Source: Inquilinus sp039594555 (GTDB lineage: Bacteria > Pseudomonadota > Alphaproteobacteria > DSM-16000 > Inquilinaceae). Taken from it: DNA of 9,370 bases. Position numbers and translations under genes: made by a program. The stretch's first letter is position 1, and the number at the start of each line of letters is the position of its first letter. The DNA is taken from contig NZ_JBCNNF010000276.1 in NCBI RefSeq assembly GCF_039594555.1, forward strand, positions 1 to 9,370. Direction: 5' to 3'. Under the pieces are notes generated by a model, which ran no database searches, had not been told where the DNA came from, and was given only the letters and a program-made list of their open reading frames with translations. Shown here one piece after another: positions 1-5,791 of this stretch.

Positions 1-53
1 GGCCAAGGGCCACGCCGGCGCCGTAGTTGGTGACGCCGGCGTGGCCCTTGGCC
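1..53. repeat. Perfect 20-bp inverted repeat inside the vgrG extension
   Basis: Bases 1-20 (GGCCAAGGGCCACGCCGGCG) are the exact reverse complement of bases 34-53, with a 13-base spacer at 21-33. On the vgrG coding strand the arms encode KGHAG and GAGVALG on either side of the VTNY core. A transcript would form a very stable G+C-rich hairpin in the mRNA. The left arm begins at the window edge, so the repeat may extend further. No function is known to me. It may be a by-product of the Gly/Ala-rich repetitive protein sequence, an RNA structure, or a recombination-prone site. Confidence 0.85.
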
Positions 54-2362
54 GAACCGGCCAGGATGTCCATCTCGCCACCGACGGCGCCGTATTGGCC
101 GCGCTTCTCGCCCTTCAGCAGCGCGCCGCCGCCGGAGGCCTCGAAGTCGACGGTCGCCTTGTCCGGCTGGTTGGCGGTCTTGTACTTGATGTCGCCGCCC
201 ATGACCTTGGCGGAGTTCGGGCCGTCGCCCTGCTTGCCGGCCCAGGCGCCCTTCTCCGTCCAGCCGGTCTGCGCCGCGCCACCGCCCTGGGCCACGCCCG
301 GGCCTTGATTGGCGCCCTGCGCCCCGGGCGGCGCGGCGAGGTTGGCGTCGGCCACGCTCGGCCCCTGCCCGCCGGCGGCGGTCTGGACCGGGTCCGGCGG
401 CGAGCAGTTCAGCAGGATCGGCGGGCCGTGCGCGTCGATCGCCTCGGCATTCATCAGCACGGTGGCGCCGGCGGCTTGCTGCAGGATGGCCTGGTCGCCC
501 AGGACGTGGACGCCCTGGTTGAAGATGTTGACGAAGTTCGTCGCCGCCCCGCCCTGGCCCTGGGCCGAGAACACCTTGGTCTCGGACTGGGTCTCGACCC
601 CGTCGGCGCTGATCCGGATGCTGTGCTTGCCGTTGAAGGACAGGACGATCTGCGTCTCGTCCAGATGGATCATGGCGCCCTTGTGCTGCAGCGTGATCCC
701 CTTCGGGGTCAGCTGCACCTGCGACGCCTGCACCGTGGTCAGGTGCAGCGTCTCCGCCGCCACGGTGTGGGCATTACCGACCTGCTGCCGCTTGTTGTTT
801 CGGACGATCTCGGTCGCGTCCTTCTGGGCGTGCTGGAACAGCTCCTCGCTGCCTGCCTGGTCCTCGAAGGTCAGCTCATTGAAGCCAGCGCCGCCTGGGC
901 TGGTCGACGACTTGAAGCCGGTGCGCGTTTTGTTCGCCGGCAGCGCCAGCGACGGCATGGTCGTCGGGTTCGGCACCACGCCGACCACCAGCGGCTTGTC
1001 CGGGTCGCCCTCGAGATAGCTGACCAGCACCTCCATGCCGATGCGCGGGATGGTCTGTGATCCCCAGCCGGACCCGCCCCAGGGCTGGCTGACGCGCAGC
1101 CAGCAGGAGGAGGTGTCGTCGCCCTTGGCGTAGCGGTCCCAGGGGAACTTGACCTTGACCCGGCCGTAGCGGTCGGTGTGGATCTCCTCCCCCGGCGGCC
1201 CCACCACCAGGGCGGTCTGCATCCCGTCGATGCGCGGATGCGGCGTCCTCTGTTCCGGCACCCAGCGGGTGGCGGCGGGGATCACCCGGAAGCGGTTCGA
1301 ATAGCTCGGCGCCGGGCGCTCGCCCATCACATAGGTCTGGTCCTCGGCCGAGTGCACGACCCCGACCACGGCATATTCCGCGTTCTCCGCGGCGATCGGG
1401 TGGCCGTACAGCCGGAACTTCTGCGCCGGCGCGATGCGGCGGTTGCCGCTCTCGGCCTCGATCACCTCGAACCCGGCCTCATGCGCCTCGATGCGGCGGC
1501 GGGTGACATGGTCGGCGCGGTCCTTGTCCATGAACCGGCCGCCCCAGCGATACATCTCGAACAGGCGGTTCGATTCGATCGGCGCCACCGAGGGCTGGTT
1601 CCGTGCCACCGGGGCCTGCGGCGTCTCGAAGTTCCAATCCGCCTCGGCCGCCTGGCCGGGCTTGAACGCGAAGCGCCGGGTCCAGCCGGTCACGTCGTTG
1701 AGGTCGACATTGGTGGTGGTGAAGCGGACATCCGGCTCGACCCCGTAGGTCCAGGCATGGGCACCGTCCGCCACCACGAACACATGCCGCGGCGGCGCCC
1801 CGTCGCTGCCCGGCTCATGCCGGAACCACCAGCACCAGCCCTCCTCCTCCAGCAGCCGGCAGATGAAGGCGTAGTCGGTCTCGTTGTACTGGACGCAGTA
1901 TTCGCGCACCGCCTTCGCCCCGATCACCGGCCCGAAATCGTAGTCGCGGATCTTCGCCTCGGTGAAGATCGTCTCGAGGATCTGCTGCGTGGTCTTGTTC
2001 TGGAAGATCCGGCAGTCCGAGGTGTGGGTGAACAGCCAGAGCCAGGGCCGGACGTCGAGCGTGTAGCTGCGCATCCCCTCGCCCAGCGCCGGGCCGGCCA
2101 CCAGCGCCGCGACGACGCCCGACCATTGCCGGCGCTCGCCGCCCGGCAATTCCAGCGACCAGCTGATCGGCAGGCCGACCAGCTCCTTCGGCGTCACGTC
2201 CTGGCGCTTGGAGCGGACGCGCAGCCGGAACTCGAACAGGCCGCTCAGCCCTTCGGTGCCGTCCATCACCTCGAGCAGGAACACGTCCTCGCCGAGAGGT
2301 GTCTGGACCGACAACAGGCGCCCGGCCTGGGTCAGCGATGCGGTGTAGTCATAAGGGGACAT
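1..2362 (-). CDS. vgrG: VgrG spike protein with C-terminal extension (3' end outside window)
   Basis: VgrG forms the trimeric T6SS spike that caps the Hcp tube and carries effectors into target cells. The frame is open for 787 codons from ATG at 2360-2362 to the window edge, with no stop seen. The N-terminus (roughly residues 1-370) reads as the gp27-like base, beginning MSPYDYTASLTQAGRLLSVQ. The gp5-like OB fold carries the hallmark DRYGRVKVKFPWDR at 397-410. The T6SS_Vgr repeat segment starts near N495 (NELTFEDQAGSEELFQHAQK) and leads into a beta-rich stalk that ends about C653. A usual VgrG would stop near there. This one continues for at least 134 Gly/Ala/Pro/Gln-rich residues, containing W701 and two YGA-type repeats at Y757 and Y780, so it looks like an evolved or cargo-carrying VgrG. 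The ribosome binding site is weak. The gene lies downstream of hcp and an unknown gene on the same strand. The family call is very secure; the role of the extension is inference. Confidence 0.96.
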   Translation of the reverse strand, partial: MSPYDYTASLTQAGRLLSVQTPLGEDVFLLEVMDGTEGLSGLFEFRLRVRSKRQDVTPKELVGLPISWSLELPGGERRQWSGVVAALVAGPALGEGMRSYTLDVRPWLWLFTHTSDCRIFQNKTTQQILETIFTEAKIRDYDFGPVIGAKAVREYCVQYNETDYAFICRLLEEEGWCWWFRHEPGSDGAPPRHVFVVADGAHAWTYGVEPDVRFTTTNVDLNDVTGWTRRFAFKPGQAAEADWNFETPQAPVARNQPSVAPIESNRLFEMYRWGGRFMDKDRADHVTRRRIEAHEAGFEVIEAESGNRRIAPAQKFRLYGHPIAAENAEYAVVGVVHSAEDQTYVMGERPAPSYSNRFRVIPAATRWVPEQRTPHPRIDGMQTALVVGPPGEEIHTDRYGRVKVKFPWDRYAKGDDTSSCWLRVSQPWGGSGWGSQTIPRIGMEVLVSYLEGDPDKPLVVGVVPNPTTMPSLALPANKTRTGFKSSTSPGGAGFNELTFEDQAGSEELFQHAQKDATEIVRNNKRQQVGNAHTVAAETLHLTTVQASQVQLTPKGITLQHKGAMIHLDETQIVLSFNGKHSIRISADGVETQSETKVFSAQGQGGAATNFVNIFNQGVHVLGDQAILQQAAGATVLMNAEAIDAHGPPILLNCSPPDPVQTAAGGQGPSVADANLAAPPGAQGANQGPGVAQGGGAAQTGWTEKGAWAGKQGDGPNSAKVMGGDIKYKTANQPDKATVDFEASGGGALLKGEKRGQYGAVGGEMDILAGSAKGHAGVTNYGAGVALG

Positions 2363-2386
2363 CGGCCACCCCGACCCTTCGGTTCG

Positions 2387-2425
2387 CCATCCCTCCGGGC
2401 CGGATCGGCCGGCCGGCGGGGATGG
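2387..2425 (-). other. Imperfect hairpin between the unknown gene and vgrG
   Basis: Bases 2387-2403 and 2409-2425 form an imperfect inverted repeat of 17 positions: the ends CCATCCC/GGGATGG and the loop-side CCGG pairs match, with two mismatches and one wobble between them, around a 5-base loop (2404-2408). It lies in the short gap between the stop of the 175-residue gene and the vgrG start, about 25 bases upstream of vgrG on the minus strand. No T-tract follows, so an intrinsic terminator is not supported. It could modulate vgrG translation or mRNA processing, or be a chance product of high G+C. Confidence 0.4.
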
Positions 2426-2445
2426 GCGAGGACGGTATCATACGG

Positions 2446-2973
2446 TCAGCGGGCCCGCCCCTGCGCGGGATCGGGCGTATAGCGCAAGGCAGCCGCGATC
2501 ACGGCCAGGGACGCCAGCAGGCGGCTTCCCGCGGGACGCTCGCGATCCGCCGCGACGGATGAACGGCGCCCGGCGGGCCGCTCCCCGAACGCTGCCAGCC
2601 GGATCTCCTGCGCGTCGGCGCCCGGCACCAGCCGCGCAAGCTCGGCATCGAAGCGGGCGGCCCCGGGCGAGAAGGCCGTCGGCGGCACCGGTAACTGCCT
2701 GGCGATGCGGCAGGCACGGCGGGCGAGATCCTCCTCCGAGGCGGGGTTCGGTGCCGGCGCGGCCTTGGCCGGCAACTGCCAGGCCAGCCGCCCGCGGAAG
2801 CTGGGCGGCGGCATGGTGGGGGCCAGCTCGGCAATGCAGGATTCCAGCACCATGACCTGGCGCTGGCGGCGCAGCCGATCCTGCGGGCCGGTCCTGGCGG
2901 CAGCCGACGGCGATTCGCCCTCCAGCTCCCACAGCACCGTCCCGACAAGGTTCAGGACCTGTTCCGAACGCAT
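2446..2973 (-). CDS. Unrecognised 175-residue protein between hcp and vgrG
   Basis: I do not recognise a family. The coding evidence is an ATG with a good Shine-Dalgarno (GAGGGAG, plus-strand 2984-2990, 10 bases from the start), strongly G/C-biased third codon positions, and a reasonable residue mix beginning MRSEQVLNLVGTVLWELEGE. Visible features are an amphipathic N-terminal helix, a basic stretch near residues 33-39 (RLRRQRQ), a Pro-rich segment around 51-78, a helical middle, and a short hydrophobic run at 152-163 (LLASLAVIAAAL) followed by a basic tail. There is no signal peptide, and the hydrophobic run is short for a membrane span. Its place in a leftward hcp-unknown-vgrG run suggests a T6SS-linked role, such as a spike adaptor, a chaperone or a regulator, but nothing in the sequence selects among these. 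The competing frame (2438-3022) gives a compositionally poor Arg/Gly/Ala product. Confidence 0.75.
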   Translation of the reverse strand: MRSEQVLNLVGTVLWELEGESPSAAARTGPQDRLRRQRQVMVLESCIAELAPTMPPPSFRGRLAWQLPAKAAPAPNPASEEDLARRACRIARQLPVPPTAFSPGAARFDAELARLVPGADAQEIRLAAFGERPAGRRSSVAADRERPAGSRLLASLAVIAAALRYTPDPAQGRAR

Positions 2974-3007
2974 GGACCCCGATCTCCCTCGCTGATTCCC
3001 GGCGACA

Positions 3008-3027
3008 CGGCGGTGCCCCCACCGCCG
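3008..3027 (-). other. Short perfect hairpin downstream of hcp
   Basis: CGGCGGTG (3008-3015) and CACCGCCG (3020-3027) are perfect complements around a 4-base loop (3016-3019). In the leftward hcp transcript this lies three bases beyond the larger hairpin at 3031-3078, giving two adjacent stem-loops before the next gene. No T-tract follows on the minus strand, so a classical intrinsic terminator is not supported. Confidence 0.6.
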
Positions 3028-3030
3028 GCA

Positions 3031-3078
3031 GGACGGACCCGGGCAGGCGGCCTGACGCCGATGCCCGGGTGTCCGTCC
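3031..3078 (-). other. Long stem-loop immediately after hcp
   Basis: GGACGGACCCGGGCA (3031-3045) pairs with 3062-3078 over 15 base pairs, interrupted only by a two-base bulge (TG, 3070-3071). The loop itself contains a further GGCG/CGCC pairing (3046-3049 with 3056-3059). It begins 6 bases past the hcp stop codon on the leftward transcript. In that position it could protect the abundant hcp mRNA from 3' exonucleases or attenuate read-through into the next gene and vgrG, matching the large excess of Hcp over VgrG that the machine needs. A T-less terminator is possible. The structure is directly visible; its role is inference. Confidence 0.7.
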
Positions 3079-3084
3079 CGGCCG

Positions 3085-3561
3085 TCAGCCCTTCTTGGTG
3101 GTCGCGATGTCGTAGCTGGCGACCTGGTTGTTCACCGGCTTATGGTTCTCGTCATAGGTCGTGTACTTCAGGTCGACCTTGGTGAAGTTCAGGGTGATCT
3201 CCTCGACCGGGCGGTCGCCCTGCGTGTTGACCTGATAGCCGCTGACCAGCGCGTTGGTCAGCTTGTACTCCATGTAGGTGCTGCCGGGGCTGCCCGTGGT
3301 CACCAGATGGATGGTCACGGTCTTGCCCTGATTGCCGGTCGAGGCGGCCTCGAAGAACTTGAGGGACGAGCCGTCCATCGACTTGGTCAGATGCACCTCG
3401 CCGACCACCGGCTCGGACGCCTCGCGGTTCTGCGCGGAGCCCGACGGGGTCGTCACCGCCCGGTGCACGCCCCAGTTCATCGCGGCAACGTCGACCCACT
3501 TCTTGTGGGTGTCATGCGTCGCGTCACCCTGAATGCCGTCGATCTGCACATAGATCGCCAT
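3085..3561 (-). CDS. hcp: Hcp, T6SS inner tube protein
   Basis: Hcp (TssD) forms the stacked hexameric rings of the inner tube, which are fired with VgrG and can chaperone small effectors. The product is 158 residues, the usual Hcp size. It begins MAIYVQIDGIQGDATHDTHK and shows the family pattern: an early beta strand with the IDGIQGD turn, then W30GV, then VGEVHLTKSMDGSS (residues 54-66), and late strands with EEITLNFTKVDLKYT (120-134). The start is fixed by a strong GGAGG (plus-strand 3571-3575), 9 bases before the ATG. The frame stays open upstream to about 3768, but that part lacks Hcp character and overlaps the intergenic region. No C-terminal toxin fusion is present; the protein ends DIATTKKG. 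It is first in the leftward gene set and is followed by strong hairpins. Confidence 0.98.
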   Translation of the reverse strand: MAIYVQIDGIQGDATHDTHKKWVDVAAMNWGVHRAVTTPSGSAQNREASEPVVGEVHLTKSMDGSSLKFFEAASTGNQGKTVTIHLVTTGSPGSTYMEYKLTNALVSGYQVNTQGDRPVEEITLNFTKVDLKYTTYDENHKPVNNQVASYDIATTKKG

Positions 3562-4070
3562 GATTCTAACCCTCCATATCTTAGGAATGGCTATACGGCT
3601 GCTAAAACTCTGCGCCGTCGCCATCGACCATTGCTTACGATTGTGACAATCTGTGGACCGCTTTGACCGATTTTTCAGGGGAACACGCCCTCGGGTCAGC
3701 GACGTTGCAGCCATCGCCCAAGAAGTGGAGTCCGATTCACTTTCATTTCCAGAGACAACGGACACCACACTGCCATGAATGGCGAAGCCGTCGAAAAGTC
3801 ACATTCATCGTTCATCACTTGGGGCATCCATACACGGCTCCCGCGATTCTGGAAGCCGAAACGCCATTAGCGCATTATTGGTTTTCTGGGGAGGTGGAGA
3901 ATTCCGTCTGGTTCAGCGAAGCGAAATGGGACAGATATCCTTCCGATTTCGCTGCCCGGCGGAGCATTTCACGCGCGGTGGGACGCCGCTATGGTAGGGA
4001 CGAGGCGGGGCAGCCGGCCCGAGGGAACGGCGCGATGGGGATGGGGTGACCACGATATGAGCGGCGACAG
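3562..4070. promoter_or_regulatory. Divergent intergenic region between hcp and tssA
   Basis: These 509 bases separate the two divergent T6SS gene sets and should hold both promoters. Base composition drops sharply: three 60-base stretches that I counted (from 3601, 3721 and 3781) give 92 G+C of 180, about 51%, against roughly 70% in the genes. Visible elements are the hcp ribosome binding site (3571-3575), a 13-base palindrome (3639-3651), and a small inverted repeat GCCAT-GA-ATGGC (3772-3783). I found no convincing sigma-70 hexamer pair and no canonical -24/-12 (sigma-54) promoter on either strand. Open frames here lack the codon bias of the neighbouring genes. The regulatory role is inferred from the divergent layout and composition. 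Confidence 0.6.
3639..3651. promoter_or_regulatory. Perfect palindrome upstream of hcp, candidate operator
   Basis: GATTGT-G-ACAATC is a perfect 6-bp inverted repeat around one central base, 77 bases upstream of the hcp start. Its size and symmetry fit a dimeric helix-turn-helix regulator site. I cannot assign it to a named regulator, and no second copy was noticed in the window. Confidence 0.4.
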
Positions 4071-4074
4071 GTGA
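4057..4074 (+). other. Possible five-codon leader frame coupled to the tssA start
   Basis: An ATG at 4057 opens MSGDR and stops at TGA 4072-4074, overlapping the GTG start of tssA (4071-4073) in a GTGA arrangement typical of translational coupling. The tssA start itself has only a weak ribosome binding site, so translation of this mini-frame could deliver ribosomes to it. This rests on layout alone. Confidence 0.25.
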
Positions 4075-5207
4075 GCAGTTCGGTGCAGACACCGGCGGTC
4101 TTGGATATCGAGGCGCTTGCCGCCCCGGTGCCCGGCCCTGCCCCGCATGGCGAGGATCTGCGCTCCGACTTCACGTCCGGGGCCGACTTCCAGCGCCTGC
4201 GCGACCTGCGCACCCGCGTCCGCGCCCAGGAGCGGGCGGCCGACGCCGCCGATGACGACACCCGCCCGGTCGCCGAATGGCGTGAGATCCTGGCGCTCGG
4301 GACCGATCTGCTGACCCGCCGCAGCAAGGACCTCGAGATCGCCGCGATGATGGTCGAAGGCCTGGCCCGGCTGCACGGCTATGCCGGGCTGCGCGACGGG
4401 TTCGGGCTGATCCGGACGCTGGTGGAGCGGTACTGGGACGGGCTGTTCCCGGAGCCGGACGAGGACGGGGTGGCCACCCGGGTCCGCCCCGTGACCGGCC
4501 TGAACGGCGAAGGCGGCGAAGGCACCCTGATCCAGCCGCTGCGGCGGATCCCGCTGATCCACGGCCAGCAGCGGCACTATTCGCTGTGGCAGATCCTGCA
4601 GGCCGGCGAGGTCGCCAGCCTCGACCCCGACCAGCGGCAGCAGCGCCTGAACGGCGGCGCCACGGATCTGGAGGCGGTGCGAGCTTCGGCGCAGGACATG
4701 GCCGCGGCCGCGATCGACACGCTGCTGGCCGACATCGCGGCGGCGCAGGAAGCGTTCCAGGCGCTGTGCCGGGACCTCGACGAGCGCTGCGGCCCCGATT
4801 CCCCGCCCAGTTCCAACATCCGCAACGTGCTCGAATCCGCCCGCGACGCCGTGTTTCTGGCCCTCGGCGATCGGGCAGAGACCCTTCGCGCCCCGCAGGA
4901 GGCTTCGGCTTCGGAGCCGGCGGCGCTGGCGCCCGGTTCGGCCGGCGCCGCCGCGTCGCCCGCCCCGGCCGCAGCGGCCCGCCCCGGCGAGATCCGCACC
5001 CGCGAGGATGCGCTCCGCTTCGTCGAACTGGCCGCGGCCTGGTTCCGTCAGGCCGAGCCGCAGGCCGTGATCTCCTACACCCTGACGGAGGCTGTGCGGC
5101 GCGCCCGGCTGTCGCTGCCGGAGCTGCTCGAAGAGCTGCTGCGGGACGAGACCGCGCGCGGCGACTTCCTGATCACCGCCGGCGTCAAGCCGCGCATCGG
5201 AGAGTGA
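4071..5207 (+). CDS. tssA: TssA (ImpA family), baseplate and sheath assembly protein
   Basis: TssA recruits and primes the baseplate and coordinates tube and sheath polymerisation in the cytoplasm. The 378-residue product starts at GTG 4071, the first possible start after an in-frame stop at 4047; a second in-frame GTG lies at 4083. The ImpA N-terminal domain covers about residues 11-145, with IEALAAPVPG, GEDLR (27-31), RSKDLEIAAMM (84-94) and YWDGLFPEPDEDG (121-133). An Ala/Pro-rich linker lies at about 277-306. The C-terminal conserved block TREDALRFVELAAAWFRQAE (310-329), followed by PQAVISYTL, resembles the end segment of HsiA1/ImpA-type proteins. There is no membrane segment. It heads the rightward gene set, with tssB 46 bases downstream. 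The ribosome binding site is weak, so coupling to a five-codon leader is possible. The family assignment is secure; which TssA subclass it belongs to is not. Confidence 0.95.
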   Translation: MSSSVQTPAVLDIEALAAPVPGPAPHGEDLRSDFTSGADFQRLRDLRTRVRAQERAADAADDDTRPVAEWREILALGTDLLTRRSKDLEIAAMMVEGLARLHGYAGLRDGFGLIRTLVERYWDGLFPEPDEDGVATRVRPVTGLNGEGGEGTLIQPLRRIPLIHGQQRHYSLWQILQAGEVASLDPDQRQQRLNGGATDLEAVRASAQDMAAAAIDTLLADIAAAQEAFQALCRDLDERCGPDSPPSSNIRNVLESARDAVFLALGDRAETLRAPQEASASEPAALAPGSAGAAASPAPAAAARPGEIRTREDALRFVELAAAWFRQAEPQAVISYTLTEAVRRARLSLPELLEELLRDETARGDFLITAGVKPRIGE

Positions 5208-5253
5208 CCGTGGAACTGCGCCTTTCCCCCAACCCCCTGAGCCAGGCGAGACG

Positions 5254-5787
5254 ATGATGTCCAGCATTCATGACAAGCTTCAGCGCGTCCGCAAGCCTCG
5301 CGTCCACATCACCTACCAGGTGGAAACCGAGGGCGCGGTGGTCGAGAAGGAACTGCCCTTCGTCGTCGGCGTCATGGGGGATTTCTCGGGCGACCCGACC
5401 CAGCCGCTGGCGCCGCTGCGCGACCGCAAATTCGTGCAGATCGACCGGGACAATTTCGACGATGTCATGGCGCGCATCGCCCCCGGCCTGAACATGCGGG
5501 TGGAGAACACACTGAAGGGCGACGGCAGCGAGTTCGCGGTCAACCTAGCGTTCAAGTCGCTGGACGATTTCGAGCCGGCGGCGGTGGTCGCCCAGGTCGA
5601 GCCGCTGCGCAAGCTGATGGAGACGCGCAACCGGCTGCGCGACCTGATGTCCAAGGTCGACCGGTCCGAGGACCTGGAGGCCCTGCTGGAGAAGGTGCTG
5701 CAGAACAAGGAGCAGCTGTCGCAGCTGTCCAGTGCCCTGGACAAGGCCGACAAGCCGGCCACGGGCGGCGACGAGACAAAGGAGTAA
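5254..5787 (+). CDS. tssB: TssB (VipA/ImpB), sheath small subunit
   Basis: TssB pairs with TssC to build the contractile T6SS sheath. The product is 177 residues, of normal family length. It starts SSIHDKLQRVRKPRVHITYQ and carries the hallmark ELPFVVGVMGDFSG (33-46) and RDRKFVQIDRDNFDDVM (56-72). A helical C-terminal part with SKVDRSEDLEALLEKVLQNK (about 134-153) ends in an acidic tail. There are two adjacent ATGs (5254 and 5257). The AGGCGAG at 5244-5250 is better spaced for the second, so the true start may be three bases later. The stop codon lies inside the tssC1 ribosome-binding region, giving tight coupling and balanced production of the two sheath subunits. Confidence 0.98.
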   Translation: MMSSIHDKLQRVRKPRVHITYQVETEGAVVEKELPFVVGVMGDFSGDPTQPLAPLRDRKFVQIDRDNFDDVMARIAPGLNMRVENTLKGDGSEFAVNLAFKSLDDFEPAAVVAQVEPLRKLMETRNRLRDLMSKVDRSEDLEALLEKVLQNKEQLSQLSSALDKADKPATGGDETKE

Positions 5788-5791
5788 GGCG

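Noticed and set aside
41..2482. Long plus-strand open frames opposite vgrG (41-1060 and 1178-2482)
   Set aside because: They share codon boundaries with vgrG on the other strand and are rich in Arg/Leu/Ala/Gly/His with no family character. This is typical antisense openness in a high-G+C gene.
2438..3022. 194-codon minus-strand frame overlapping the 175-residue unknown gene
   Set aside because: Its product is an Arg/Gly/Ala-rich shadow without a good ribosome binding site; the other frame has better codon bias, start context and composition.
3008..3078. Intrinsic (rho-independent) terminator after hcp
   Set aside because: The stems are strong but no T-tract follows on the minus strand, so they are listed as stem-loops of unproven role rather than as a terminator.
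3703..3720. Possible sigma-54 (-24/-12) promoter on the minus strand facing hcp
   Set aside because: TGGGCGATGGCTGCA has only 9 bases between the GG and GC elements rather than 10, and a poor -24 match. No canonical site was found elsewhere in the region.
3562..3768. Longer Hcp start giving a 227-residue protein
   Set aside because: The upstream 69 codons lack Hcp similarity, while ATG 3561 has a strong GGAGG at good spacing and gives a normal-length Hcp.
3663..4049. 128-codon plus-strand open frame in the divergent region
   Set aside because: It has no recognisable domain, no clear ribosome binding site, mixed third-position usage unlike the neighbours, and runs through the expected promoter region.
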